Source of the DNA: Pseudomonadota bacterium
GTDB lineage: Bacteria > Pseudomonadota > Gammaproteobacteria > Burkholderiales > Rhodocyclaceae
Assembly: GCA_018262095.1 (NCBI GenBank)
Contig: JAGTRW010000040.1
Span: forward strand, 1-38,510
Direction: 5' to 3'
Length of the DNA stretch: 38,510 nt
In this document: piece by piece, positions 1-11,401 of the stretch
Layout: every line of letters starts with the position of its first letter
Numbering within the stretch: position 1 is the stretch's first letter
Notes under the pieces: model-generated
Database searches by the model: none
The model's input: the letters and a program-made list of their open reading frames with translations, nothing else
What the model was told of the DNA's origin: nothing
Made by a program: the position numbers and the translations under genes

Positions 1-141
1 CATGCGCCGGTCGTGCTGCTGCTGCTCTGGCTGCTTGGCCTGACCCTGCCTTACGTTCCGCCGGTTCTCGGCTAGCGCCGTCCGGGCTGGAGGCTAGGCT
101 CCAGCTCTCGGCTTCGCAACGCCCGCCATGCGCGGGCGTTT
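1..141. repeat. Dispersed repeat, copy 1 (cut by window edge), upstream of ppc
   Basis: The sequence matches 3233-3326 in the same orientation. The first 71 bases differ from copy 2 by a 3-base CTG unit and a few changes. Copy 1 then carries 40 extra bases (about 67-106) before the shared end that contains the GC-rich hairpin. The extra piece is bounded by an 8-base direct repeat (66-73 and 106-113) and holds a 7-bp hairpin (GCTGGAG at 86-92, CTCCAGC at 99-105). The repeat starts at the window edge, so its true left end is unknown. Read on the plus strand, the first 75 bases encode a hydrophobic tail ending in a stop, so this could instead be the 3' end of an upstream gene. Confidence 0.75.
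118..141 (+). terminator. Hairpin, terminator-like, upstream of ppc
   Basis: A perfect 9-bp GC-rich stem (AACGCCCGC at 118-126, GCGGGCGTT at 132-140) with a 5-base loop is followed by only a short T run. It could end transcription of the gene to the left. It recurs in shortened form in the second repeat copy at 3306, so it belongs to the repeat. Confidence 0.45.
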
Positions 142-248
142 GCACGTCTGTGCTGCGCGCCGTGCAACTCAAGCGCTCCGGTGCGGTCAGACTGGGCGGC
201 GCTGACGGTATTCGGCAGTGTTCTTCAAACCTTCGATTGAAATAGACC

Positions 249-3029
<2,781 letters not shown>

Positions 3030-3232
3030 GCGCCCTGCACGGGAACCCCATGCCGGGTAGTGGACACGGTTTCGCGCGCTCGGACGACCTTCGGCGAGAG
3101 CTCGCCATCCATCGCCAGGATCGCGCCGAAGACGTCGCTGGTCTTCGCCGAGCAGAGAAAGGGCACCGTGTTGGCGGCGCCGCCGGCAAGGTGCGCGATC
3201 TGGCCGGCTATTCGACGCTGCAATTGCTCTTC

Positions 3233-3326
3233 CATGCGCCGGTCGTGCTGCTGCTCTGGCTGCTTGGCCTGACACGCCTTACGTTCCGCCGGTTCTCGGC
3301 TTCGCAACGCCCATGCGCGGGCGTTT
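3233..3326. repeat. Dispersed repeat, copy 2, downstream of ppc
   Basis: This is a direct copy of the sequence at 1-141 without the 40-base insertion. The DNA between the ppc stop and this copy (3030-3232) may be part of the same element, because copy 1 is cut by the window edge just where that part would lie. Around it, both strands hold open frames with coding-like third-position GC. One is a charged, glutamine-rich minus-strand frame starting at 3307 that runs into ppc. I recognise no family in it and treat the region as a decayed mobile or repeat element. Confidence 0.7.
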
Positions 3327-3327
3327 T
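3306..3327 (+). terminator. Hairpin with short T run downstream of ppc
   Basis: AACGCCC (3306-3312) pairs with GGGCGTT (3319-3325) around a 6-base loop, and two further T follow. It lies about 276 bases past the ppc stop. It may terminate ppc transcription, but the same hairpin sits upstream of ppc in the other repeat copy, so its main identity may be as part of the repeat. Confidence 0.4.
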
Positions 3328-3418
3328 GGCGTCAGGGGAAGCGTTTGTCGTCGCGTCATCGGCGATGGCGGCGCGCCCAGCCTGTACCCTCTCCATGCGT
3401 TCAATTTTTACGCAATGC

Positions 3419-3438
3419 CGCTGTTTCGCGAAACAGCG
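3419..3438. promoter_or_regulatory. Perfect 20-bp palindrome, possible operator
   Basis: CGCTGTTTCG is followed immediately by its exact reverse complement, centred on TTTCGCGAAA. The match stops at 20 bp on both sides. A spacer-free palindrome suits a dimeric repressor site better than an RNA hairpin. It lies about 260 bases before the copK-like start and about 390 bases past ppc. No regulator can be assigned from sequence alone. Confidence 0.35.
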
Positions 3439-3695
3439 ATGATTGCTGATCTTTGGAAAATGCACATGGCTCGCGAATGGCGGCTGAATGAGATCTGACG
3501 GGTCGTTCAGGATTTTTGCGTGACGAGTATGTCATCTGTCACAAACCACCCCGTATTTTGAAACATGTCGGAAATCAAGCTCCTGCACCATTCAGTTGCG
3601 GCCCCGATAAGCAATGAGAGGCTAGCGCGGGTCGTCGTCAAGCATACGCTGACGTTGTTATTAACCCTTGTGGCACATTAGCGAGGAGAAGCAAA

Positions 3696-3983
3696 ATGCT
3701 GAAGAGGATGTTGATTCTGGTTGCTCTGACTTCGGTAAGCGCTTTCGCCGTGGCCGACGATAATGACGCCCGTAGCGCGGCGCAGCAGGTAGTCGAATTG
3801 CAGGACGGCTCCACGGTCTACGTTTTCCAGGATGGAAAAATGGCGGTGGAGAACAAATACGGCCGGGCAGTCAGTACGAAGCCCGGCACCACCCTGCAAG
3901 CCAAGGACGGTAGCACCATCGTCATCAAAGGAAACGAGGTCGCTCGACTCGATCGCCTGCTGATGAACGGCAAGGAAAGCTGA
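3696..3983 (+). CDS. CopK-like periplasmic protein lacking the copper-site methionines
   Basis: The product has 95 residues, with a signal peptide (K3-R4, hydrophobic 5-19, likely cut after AVA at 18-20). The mature part aligns without gaps to my memory of CopK, the periplasmic Cu(I)-binding protein of Cupriavidus metallidurans: LQDG, V.VF.DGKM, ENK.G, DG and KGNE..RLD are shared. CopK binds Cu(I) through thioethers in a methionine-rich stretch. Here only M49 of that stretch remains; the other CopK methionine positions read V51, V59, T61, L67 and I77. The fold is probably kept, but Cu(I) binding as in CopK is doubtful. A good GAGGAG lies 9-15 bases before the ATG. The gene converges on an OmpR-type regulator next to its kinase, which may control it; that link is inference. 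Confidence 0.8.
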   Translation: MLKRMLILVALTSVSAFAVADDNDARSAAQQVVELQDGSTVYVFQDGKMAVENKYGRAVSTKPGTTLQAKDGSTIVIKGNEVARLDRLLMNGKES

Positions 3984-4044
3984 GCTGCAATCGCTGGTGA
4001 TGATCGGTGAAAGCCATGGAAAGACGCGAAAGATCGCGCCGCTT

Positions 4045-4074
4045 GGGAAGCGGTTCTTTATTGAGCCGCTTCCC
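4045..4074. terminator. Bidirectional hairpin between convergent genes
   Basis: GGGAAGCGGTTC (4045-4056) pairs with GAGCCGCTTCCC (4063-4074), 12 bp with one G-U pair, around TTTATT. It lies between the stops of the copK-like gene and the convergent response regulator, the usual place for a shared terminator. Neither side has a long T tract. A second perfect palindrome, CCCGCTGCAGCGGG, overlaps it at 4072-4085. Confidence 0.6.
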
Positions 4075-4102
4075 GCTGCAGCGGGAAATCCGAACTCGAA
4101 TC

Positions 4103-4834
4103 TCAGAACAAGGTTTCAACCTCGCTGGCTAGCCGATAGCCTGCTCCGCGCTCGGTGATGAGCAGCGCCGGATGCGCCGGGTCGACCTCGATTTTCAGGC
4201 GTAGCCGCCTGATCTGAACGTCGATTGTCCGATCGTAAACCTCAGCCTCGTGCAGGCGCGACATCGACAAGAGTTGGTCGCGTGAAAGAACGCGCTGGGG
4301 CGCCCGGCAGAACGCGCTCAAGAGACTGAATTCACCGTTGGATAGTTCAACGATTTCGCCTTCTGGCGAGATCAGTCGCCGGGTGCGAAGGTTCAGTTCC
4401 CATCCCGAAAAACGGAATGCACGCCGCGCGCTGTCGCGTTCTGGCAAGGTGCTTTGAACCTGGTAACGACGCAGCACGGCACGCACGCGAGCCAATAATT
4501 CGCGCGGGCTGAAGGGTTTGGTCACGTAATCGTCGGCGCCGAGCTCCAGGCCCATGACCCGGTCTGCTTCTTCGTTGCGCCCGGTCAACAGCACAATCGG
4601 CAGGGTGGCCCGTTCGCGTAGCATGCGCGCCAGTTGCAAGCCATCCTCGCGTGGCAATTTGAGGTCCAGCAGCACGAGGTCAATCGGCTCCCTGTCGAGC
4701 AGTTCGAACATCTCCCGCCCCGACCCCCCGGCGCTGACTCGCATATCGTTGTGCTCCAGATATTCGGTGACCAGCTCGCGAATAGCGGGATCGTCGTCAA
4801 TCAGGAGAATGTGCGGAGAGGTAACAGCATTCAT
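4103..4834 (-). CDS. OmpR/PhoB-family response regulator
   Basis: The 243-residue product has an N-terminal receiver (about 8-120) with the acidic pocket D13-D15, phospho-acceptor D57 in LLDLKLP and the conserved K106 in VTKPF. A C-terminal OmpR-type winged helix follows (about 140-240, with the usual YDRTIDVQIRRLRLK element). It is expected to bind DNA as a dimer once phosphorylated. I start it at the ATG at 4834 (MNAVTSPHIL), because the longer frame adds 55 residues with no receiver homology that overlap the divergent kinase gene. The kinase starts 79 bases away on the other strand, so the two probably form a pair with a shared control region. The neighbouring copK-like gene is a possible target; the signal is unknown. 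Confidence 0.93.
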   Translation of the reverse strand: MNAVTSPHILLIDDDPAIRELVTEYLEHNDMRVSAGGSGREMFELLDREPIDLVLLDLKLPREDGLQLARMLRERATLPIVLLTGRNEEADRVMGLELGADDYVTKPFSPRELLARVRAVLRRYQVQSTLPERDSARRAFRFSGWELNLRTRRLISPEGEIVELSNGEFSLLSAFCRAPQRVLSRDQLLSMSRLHEAEVYDRTIDVQIRRLRLKIEVDPAHPALLITERGAGYRLASEVETLF

Positions 4835-4913
4835 TTTCGTATGGATGAAGAAAGTACTGCCAGCGAAATTTTCAGCGCGCACCGAGATTGCTTGCAACAA
4901 GCTAACATAACAC

Positions 4914-7037
4914 ATGATCATAAATCTGCGGGATCGCCTGTCAGTGCCTCGGCTTTGGCTGGTCACCTTTGCGCTGTGGCTGGCCATTGCCGCGCTCACG
5001 GTCGGCGCACTCTGGCATCAGCGGCGCGAAGCGTTGGACGGCCAGACGCGCGAGATCGGCTTGCTTTCGCTGGCCTTGAGCGATGAAATCGATCGCAGTT
5101 TGCATGGCGTCGAAGAAGGCTTGTCGGCGCTGCGTCTTGAACTGCGCGGCGAACATTTGCCATTGACCGGCACCGAGGCCGAAAACGCACTGTATAGGCG
5201 GGTCAGGTTGATGCCGACGGTGCGAATATTATGGCTGATCGACCGCGGTGGCCATCTGTTATCGGCATCCGCTCCCCTGCGACCGCCTGATCTATCGTCG
5301 TTTTTGCCGCCGCTTGATCAACTGGCGGACGACGGGACGGCTTTGAGTCAGCATCTCGGTATGGGCGATACGCGCTCCGCGCTGGTCGTTCTGGCGGCGC
5401 ATTTCTCCACGACCCCAGGCCAGGGCGATGGCTGGGTGCTGGCGGGTATTCCGGACACCACCTTGCTTGGCGCCTTCACCGCCGCCTCCCCCGGGGCGGA
5501 TGCACGAATGGCGGTCTTTCGCAACGATGGGGAGCGACTGGCCGGCTCACTCGTCGACGCACCAGCGGTCGGCGAGACGAAATTTGGCGAGCACCAAGGG
5601 AGCTTAACGAACATCGCGTTTCGCAGATTCAGTGATGGCGGCGAGCGTCTGGTCAGCCAGCAGAGCCTGCCGCGCTACGGTCTGAAAATTGTTCTGACGC
5701 GTGACATGGGGGCCGTTTTGAAAGTCTGGCGCGAGACCGCCGAACTCGCCGTGGCAGGACTCATGCTGCTCCTCGTCATCCTTGCCGCATTGGCGCGCCA
5801 GGTGAGACGCGCCGACAAGCTGCATGCCGAAGCGCGCCGCGCGTTACAGACGCAGCGCTCGCGCTCCAGAAAACTTGAGGCTTTGGGCACCTTGGCCGGC
5901 GGGGTGGCGCACGACTTTAACAATGTCCTTGCGGCGATCTTCGGCTTTGCCGAAATGGCACAAGACGCGGCGCCTCCGGGCAGCGATCAAGCACGCCATC
6001 TGGACAAGCTGCTGCAAGCCGCGTTGCGCGGCAAGTCTCTGGCCGAGCGCATCCTGGCGTTCAGTCGAGGTGGCGGGCATGCCATGATCGTCTTTGAACT
6101 TGAACCTATCGTCGATGAGGTACTGTCTTTGTTGGCGGCATCGCTTCGCCCGGGCGTGATTTTGGAGAGCCGTCTCGAGGCTGTCGCCGCGCGCTTGCGT
6201 GGCGATCCGACCCAGACCTTTGAGGCGATCATGAACCTATGCACCAATGCGATGCAGGCGATGTCCGAAGGCGGCGGCACGTTGAGCGTTCAACTCAAAC
6301 GCCTCCATGTTGCTGGACGACTTGCGCTGTCGCACGGCCAACTGACGGAGGGGGATTATCTGTCGCTGTCGGTGTCCGACCAAGGCGCGGGGATAAAGCA
6401 CGAGGTTATGGAGCATTTGTTCGAACCCTTCTTTACGACCCGCGGCGCCCAATCGGGTACCGGATTGGGGCTCGCCGTGGTGCACGGCGTGGTGACCGAA
6501 TTCGGCGGAGCCATCGACGTACAGAGCACCGCAGGGCTCGGCTCACGGTTCACCCTTTACTTTCCGGAATGTTTCGACCCGATTGGGGCAACGGAACCGC
6601 TGTCAAATGAGCTTCCCATGGGCGTTGGCCAGCGAGTGATGGTCGTCGACGATGATCCCGCTCTGGTCGCCCTGGCCGACGAGGTGCTCAAGGGCTTGGG
6701 TTACGATCCCGTCGGATACCACGACCCTATCGCGGCGTTGGCAGCGCTGAAAGACGATCCTGAGCGGTTTTCAGCGGTCATCACCGACGAAGTAATGCCC
6801 CGGCTCAGTGGAACCCAACTTACCGCAGCGCTACGACCAATCGCGCCGGACTTGCCGGTATTGCTGGTCAGTGGCTATGGCGGCGCTTTCCTGGCGTCTC
6901 GGGCCGTCGCCGTTGGCGTCACGCGGGTACTGTCCAAACCATTGCAACGCGCTGAACTCGCGCGCGTATTGGCAGAACTGCTTTACTGTCGTCGGCGCCC
7001 GGAACCCGTCATAAAATCTGCCTCGAGCCAACGCTAG
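4914..7037 (+). CDS. Hybrid sensor histidine kinase with C-terminal receiver
   Basis: The 707-residue inner-membrane sensor has a first membrane segment at about 13-36, a periplasmic region at about 37-273 that may be a Cache/PDC fold, and a second segment at about 275-297. A HisKA domain follows with H333 in VAHDFNN, then an HATPase with the N box (NLCTNAMQAM), DQGAGI, the F box (FEPFFTT) and GTGLGLAVV. The C-terminal receiver carries VVDDDP and phospho-acceptor D625 in VITDEVMP. The H-D layout without an HPt domain suggests either feedback control or a relay needing a separate HPt. The gene diverges from the OmpR-type regulator gene, the likely partner. No clear ribosome binding site precedes the ATG at 4914, so the exact start is less certain. 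Confidence 0.92.
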   Translation: MIINLRDRLSVPRLWLVTFALWLAIAALTVGALWHQRREALDGQTREIGLLSLALSDEIDRSLHGVEEGLSALRLELRGEHLPLTGTEAENALYRRVRLMPTVRILWLIDRGGHLLSASAPLRPPDLSSFLPPLDQLADDGTALSQHLGMGDTRSALVVLAAHFSTTPGQGDGWVLAGIPDTTLLGAFTAASPGADARMAVFRNDGERLAGSLVDAPAVGETKFGEHQGSLTNIAFRRFSDGGERLVSQQSLPRYGLKIVLTRDMGAVLKVWRETAELAVAGLMLLLVILAALARQVRRADKLHAEARRALQTQRSRSRKLEALGTLAGGVAHDFNNVLAAIFGFAEMAQDAAPPGSDQARHLDKLLQAALRGKSLAERILAFSRGGGHAMIVFELEPIVDEVLSLLAASLRPGVILESRLEAVAARLRGDPTQTFEAIMNLCTNAMQAMSEGGGTLSVQLKRLHVAGRLALSHGQLTEGDYLSLSVSDQGAGIKHEVMEHLFEPFFTTRGAQSGTGLGLAVVHGVVTEFGGAIDVQSTAGLGSRFTLYFPECFDPIGATEPLSNELPMGVGQRVMVVDDDPALVALADEVLKGLGYDPVGYHDPIAALAALKDDPERFSAVITDEVMPRLSGTQLTAALRPIAPDLPVLLVSGYGGAFLASRAVAVGVTRVLSKPLQRAELARVLAELLYCRRRPEPVIKSASSQR

Positions 7038-7193
7038 CGATGGCTGACTTCTGAGGCTACCCGCTTTGACGAGCGCCGAAGGATAGACGGTTCGGCTGCT
7101 ACAGACCTCTGAATGGCCACTCTCTGCTATTGACCTAAGTCGGCTCACGACCGCGACTTGCCTGTTAGCTGCCGGCCCGAATAAGCGCAGGGC

Positions 7194-7211
7194 TGCGGCG
7201 TCGGCGCCGCA
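7194..7211 (+). terminator. Weak terminator-like hairpin after the kinase gene
   Basis: TGCGGCG (7194-7200) pairs with CGCCGCA (7205-7211) around TCGG and is followed by TTT. It lies in the 236-bp gap between the kinase and pbpC, about 155 bases past the kinase stop. I see nothing else convincing in this gap and no clear promoter for pbpC. Confidence 0.25.
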
Positions 7212-7273
7212 TTTCGTCGCGGCGAGGTCGGCGACAATCGCCAGGCAACGCTTGGTCAAGGCATAATCGGCCA

Positions 7274-9538
7274 ATGACTCTGCGCTGCGTTCGCCTCGTA
7301 TCCTTCGTGCTCGCCTGCTGGTTCTGCCGGCCGGCGTTCGCGCTGCCGTCGTTCGCCGCGCTGCGCGCCGCCTACGTCGAGTCGGACGCGGTGCTGCTGG
7401 CGCGCGACGGCCGGCCGCTCTCCAGCCGGCGCATCGAGATGACGCAGCGGCGTTTGCCGTGGACGACGATCGAGGATGTTTCGCCGACGCTGTTGCGCGC
7501 GCTGCTGGCCTCGGAAGACCGCAACTTCTACGCGCATTCCGGCGTCGATTGGGGCGCCGCGGCGGCCAGCGCCTGGCGCAATCTGTGGGTGACCAAGACG
7601 CGCGGCGCGAGCACCTTGAGCATGCAGCTCGTCGGTCTGCTCGACGAGTTCGACTCGCTTGAGCGCGGCGAAGCGACCCGCCACGGCCGGCGCAGCGTTG
7701 CGCAGAAGCTTTCGCAGGCGGCTGGTGCGCTGTGGCTCGAGCAGCGCTGGCGCAAGGATCAGATCCTCGAAGCGTATCTAAACCTCGCCGGCTTTCGCGG
7801 CGAGCTGGTCGGCGTCGCGGCGATGAGCCGCGGGCTGTTCGGCAAGTGGCCGGATGGGCTCGACGAGCGCGAATCGGCGCTCGCCGCCGCCTTGCTGCGC
7901 GCGCCCGGCGCTGCGCCACCCGCCGTTGCGGCGCGCGCCTGCGGCGTGCTGCAGGCGATGGCGCAGCTGCAGCGCGGCGTGGCCGCCGACTGCGCCGGGC
8001 TCGACGCGCTGGCGCGTCTGGCGCTCGCCGGCGGGCTGCGCGACCCGGTCGGCGGCTGGCTGGGCACTGAGCGCTCGCCGAATCTCGCGGCGCACCTCGC
8101 GCAGAAGCTGCTGACGCGCGCCGGTGAACGGCGGCGCAGTACGCTCGACGCCGATCTGCAGCGTTTCGCCAGCGCTGCGCTGCAAGGCCAGTTGCGCGCC
8201 ATCGCGCGGCAGAACGCCGAGGACGGCGCGCTGCTGGTGATCGACAACGCGTCGGGCGAGGTGCTCGCCTGGGTCGGTTCGAGCGGCAGCCTGTCGGACG
8301 CGCGCGAGGTCGACGGCGTCAGCGCACTGCGCCAGGCCGGGTCGACGCTCAAGCCCTTCCTCTACGCGCTGGCTTTCGAGCGGCGCGATCTGACGGCGGC
8401 GTCGCTGATCGACGACTCGTCGCTGGCGCTGAGCACCAGCAACGGGCTCTACGTGCCGCAGGATTACTCGCCCGAGTATCGCGGCTGGGTCAGCGCGCGC
8501 CTGGCGCTGGGCGGTTCGCTCAACGTCCCGGCGGTGCGCACGCTGGTGCGCGTCGGCGCGGATGCGTTTCGCGATCGCTTGCACGCTTTCGGCTTCGCCA
8601 GCCTGACCGAGGACGGCGACTACTACGGCTTCAGCCTGGCGCTGGGGTCGGCCGACGTGTCGCTGCTGATGCTCGCCAACGCCTACCGTACGCTGGCCAA
8701 CGGCGGGTCGTGGACGCCGCTGCGCGTGCTTCGGGAGCAAAGCCGGGCGCCGCTGCCGTGCGCCGGCGGCGGCTGTCGCGGCGTCTTCGACGGCGCGCCG
8801 CATCGCGCCGCGCCGGCGGCGCCGGTGTTCATCGTCGCCGACATCCTCGCCGACCGCGCCGCGCGCGTCGGCACCTTCGGCCTCGAATCGTGGCTCGCGA
8901 CGCCCTACTGGAGCGCCGCCAAGACCGGCACCAGCAAGGACATGCGCGACAACTGGTGCGTCGGTTTCTCGCCGCGCCATACGGTCGCGGTGTGGGTCGG
9001 CAACGCCGCCGGCGAGGCGATGCGCGATGTCTCGGGGGTTTCAGGCGCGGCGCCGGTCTGGCGCGAGGTGATGGATTATTTGGAGCGCGGGCGCCGGCCT
9101 GAAGCAGGCGTTGCCAATACGCCGCCCCCCGGCGTCGTTCGCCAGCCGATCCGCTTCGCGCCGCCCGAGAAAATAAGGGAAGCGCCACGCCAGGAATGGT
9201 TTCTCGCCGGTACCGCGATGAGCGTCGTGCAGCTGGCCGAAGCGACGGCGCTGTCGCATATCGCTTATCCCGGGCAGGGAACGATCATCGCGCTCGACCC
9301 GGATATTCCGCCGGCGCGCCAGCGCATCGCGCTGCAGCTCTCCGGCGCGGCGGGCGCCGGCTGGCAATGGCGAATCGACGGTCAGCGCGTCGGCGCTGCC
9401 GCGCGCAGCGCGCACTGGTTGCCGCGTCCCGGACACCATCGTCTGGCGCTCGCTGACGCGCAGGGGCGCGAGATCGAAGCGGTCAGCTTCGAAGTACGCG
9501 CGCTGCGCGGCAAAACCGGAAAAATGGCGAAGCGCTGA
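7274..9538 (+). CDS. pbpC: Penicillin-binding protein 1C (bifunctional peptidoglycan synthase)
   Basis: The 754-residue class A penicillin-binding protein starts with a hydrophobic N-terminus (about 6-22, signal or anchor). The glycosyltransferase domain follows, with the EDRNFYAHSGVDW motif and catalytic E81. The transpeptidase domain has nucleophile S357 in STLK, the SLN motif in GGSLNVP and K550-T551-G552. The C-terminal roughly 100 residues fit the PBP1C-type beta domain. It would polymerise glycan strands and may cross-link them in the periplasm. In many proteobacteria pbpC follows a gene for a bacterial alpha-2-macroglobulin (yfhM); here the gene before it is an unrelated kinase, so pbpC stands alone. 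The ribosome binding site is weak, so the start could be slightly different. Confidence 0.95.
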   Translation: MTLRCVRLVSFVLACWFCRPAFALPSFAALRAAYVESDAVLLARDGRPLSSRRIEMTQRRLPWTTIEDVSPTLLRALLASEDRNFYAHSGVDWGAAAASAWRNLWVTKTRGASTLSMQLVGLLDEFDSLERGEATRHGRRSVAQKLSQAAGALWLEQRWRKDQILEAYLNLAGFRGELVGVAAMSRGLFGKWPDGLDERESALAAALLRAPGAAPPAVAARACGVLQAMAQLQRGVAADCAGLDALARLALAGGLRDPVGGWLGTERSPNLAAHLAQKLLTRAGERRRSTLDADLQRFASAALQGQLRAIARQNAEDGALLVIDNASGEVLAWVGSSGSLSDAREVDGVSALRQAGSTLKPFLYALAFERRDLTAASLIDDSSLALSTSNGLYVPQDYSPEYRGWVSARLALGGSLNVPAVRTLVRVGADAFRDRLHAFGFASLTEDGDYYGFSLALGSADVSLLMLANAYRTLANGGSWTPLRVLREQSRAPLPCAGGGCRGVFDGAPHRAAPAAPVFIVADILADRAARVGTFGLESWLATPYWSAAKTGTSKDMRDNWCVGFSPRHTVAVWVGNAAGEAMRDVSGVSGAAPVWREVMDYLERGRRPEAGVANTPPPGVVRQPIRFAPPEKIREAPRQEWFLAGTAMSVVQLAEATALSHIAYPGQGTIIALDPDIPPARQRIALQLSGAAGAGWQWRIDGQRVGAAARSAHWLPRPGHHRLALADAQGREIEAVSFEVRALRGKTGKMAKR

Positions 9539-9585
9539 GCGCCGCGGCGCCGGCGATCGTCCCTTGGCGCCCCAGCGGTAAGGAC

Positions 9586-11163
9586 TCAGACCTTGAAGCG
9601 CTCGATCAATCCCTTGAGCGAAACGGCAAGCTGCTCCAGTCGCTCGGAGGCTTGCGAACTCTCCTGACTGGCCGAGCGGTTGGCCTCGGCCATCTGCGCG
9701 ATGGCTTCGACGTTTTGTGCCACGCTGGCGCTCGCCGCCTTCTGTTCCTGCACCGAGGCGGTGACGTCATCGACACCCGAACTCGTCTTCTGCACCGAGC
9801 GGGTGGTGTTCGAGAGAACCTGGGCGAGATTTTTAACGAAGTCGAGGCTTGCCGAAAGCGAGTCAAGACCTTCATTGACCGAGCGGTCGACCATCACCGA
9901 TTTGCTGTTCAAGCCCTTGGTCACTTCGGTGATTTCTCCCGCCGACCGCGAAGACCGCTCGGCGAGCTTGCGCACTTCATCGGCGACGACCGCGAAGCCG
10001 CGCCCCTGTTCGCCGGCGCGAGCGGCCTCGATGGCGGCGTTGAGCGCCAGCAGGTTGGTTTGGTCGGCAATTTCCCTGATCTGCTGAGTCATCCCGGCGA
10101 TCGAGTTGGTGCTGCCGACGAATTCACGCACATGGGTCGCAATCGCATCGACGTCGTTCTGGACCTTGGCCAGCTCGTTCTGCAATTCCGCAATGCTCTT
10201 GTCGCCTTGCTGGGCGTCCTCGATGCTGGCAGTGGAAAGCGCTCGCACTTCGCTGGTCGTGTCGGCGATCGAAGCGACGCTGACGCTCATCTGTTCGATC
10301 GCGGCGGCGGTCGATGCGGCCGAATCGGATTGGTTGGCGGAACTGCTGGCGACCTGCCGCGCCGTGCTGTTGAGCTGAGCGGCGGAAGCGGATACGTCGC
10401 TGGCGCTGACCAGTACGTTGCGCAAAATGGTCTGCATTTCACCGACAAAATCATTGACGCCCGCAGCGATCTGGCTCAGTTCGTCACCGCCGCTCGCCGG
10501 CAGGCGTTCGGTCAAATCGCCCTGACGCAAGCCGCCGATCTTGCGCAGGATTCCAGTCAGGCTGTTCTGCAGCGACAGCGACAGCGCGACGACCAGCGCG
10601 ATGTTGATCACGGCGACGACGACGATCAACGAGACCATGGTCCAGTAGGTGCGCGCCGCAACGCTCTGCGCGTCGACGCGGCCGGCCTTGGCCTCGACCA
10701 GCCGGTCGGCGACGAATTTTTCGAGTCCCGTCTGAAACGGCTTGAACTGGTCGTTGTAGAGCGGCACCAGGTGGTCGTTGGCCGACTTGGGGTCGCTGCC
10801 GGCCAGCGCGATCAGTTGCCGCGACGCCTGGTCATACGCCACCCACTTGGCGATCAGCTGCTTGAAGGTTTCGCGCAGTTCGGGCCGCTTGATGATCGCC
10901 GTCACCTTGGTCTGCAGTTCGTCGATGTTCTTTTCGGCGTCGGTGAAAATATCGCTCGTTTCCTTGATCGCCGGGTCGAGCATGATCGTCGATACGGCGC
11001 TGGCCTTGATTTCGACGAGCATCAGCGAATAGCCTTCGCGCCTTTGCGCACTGGTTTCCGCGTCGTGCATCGAATTGAGGCCGGTGATCGTGGCGAGCAG
11101 AATGATGCCCAGTCCGCTGATCGTCACCAGGGCAAGCACCTGCAATTTCCGTCTGATCATCAT
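9586..11163 (-). CDS. Methyl-accepting chemotaxis protein
   Basis: The product has 525 residues, with a first membrane segment at about 8-28, a mostly helical periplasmic sensor region at about 30-172 (four-helix-bundle style), a second segment at about 174-198, a HAMP domain at about 200-250 and a long signalling coiled coil. The hairpin tip is conserved ([18 protein letters not shown], then [18 protein letters not shown]). It would feed the CheA-CheW/CheV complexes encoded in the right part of the window. There is no C-terminal NWETF-type tether for CheR or CheB; the protein ends in LIERFKV. I use the ATG at 11163, which has AGGAG 10 bases upstream; the longer frame adds 57 residues unlike a receptor N-terminus. 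The ligand is unknown. Confidence 0.95.
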   Translation of the reverse strand: MMIRRKLQVLALVTISGLGIILLATITGLNSMHDAETSAQRREGYSLMLVEIKASAVSTIMLDPAIKETSDIFTDAEKNIDELQTKVTAIIKRPELRETFKQLIAKWVAYDQASRQLIALAGSDPKSANDHLVPLYNDQFKPFQTGLEKFVADRLVEAKAGRVDAQSVAARTYWTMVSLIVVVAVINIALVVALSLSLQNSLTGILRKIGGLRQGDLTERLPASGGDELSQIAAGVNDFVGEMQTILRNVLVSASDVSASAAQLNSTARQVASSSANQSDSAASTAAAIEQMSVSVASIADTTSEVRALSTASIEDAQQGDKSIAELQNELAKVQNDVDAIATHVREFVGSTNSIAGMTQQIREIADQTNLLALNAAIEAARAGEQGRGFAVVADEVRKLAERSSRSAGEITEVTKGLNSKSVMVDRSVNEGLDSLSASLDFVKNLAQVLSNTTRSVQKTSSGVDDVTASVQEQKAASASVAQNVEAIAQMAEANRSASQESSQASERLEQLAVSLKGLIERFKV

Positions 11164-11401
11164 GGTCTTGCCGCTCCTGGAACGTTTCTCTTGGGGTCGT
11201 AATGGTTTGGCCGGAGATGGTACACCATTGTCCAAATCCGATCTTCTCATACGTTGAGCAGGGCCGTGAAAAAGCTGCGCGCGCAACGCTTCAGCAGACG
11301 TGTCTGGCGGACTGATCACGGTTTGACGCTGCAAGATCGTTCAATACTCATCGCCGATGACCCGCGATAGTGGCGTCTTTCCCTAACCGTAGGAGATCAC
11401 C

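Larger units (their letters stand above)
3030..3695. other. Gene-poor 666-bp stretch between ppc and the copK-like gene
   Basis: No open frame here has a family I recognise. The left half holds the unclassified element and repeat copy 2 described separately. The right half (about 3390-3690) is clearly less GC-rich than the coding DNA. It holds a perfect 20-bp palindrome at 3419-3438, the inverted repeat TGAC-N6-GTCA at 3521-3534, and then the ribosome binding site GAGGAG of the following gene. The right half is therefore a plausible regulatory region for the copK-like gene. Confidence 0.6.
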
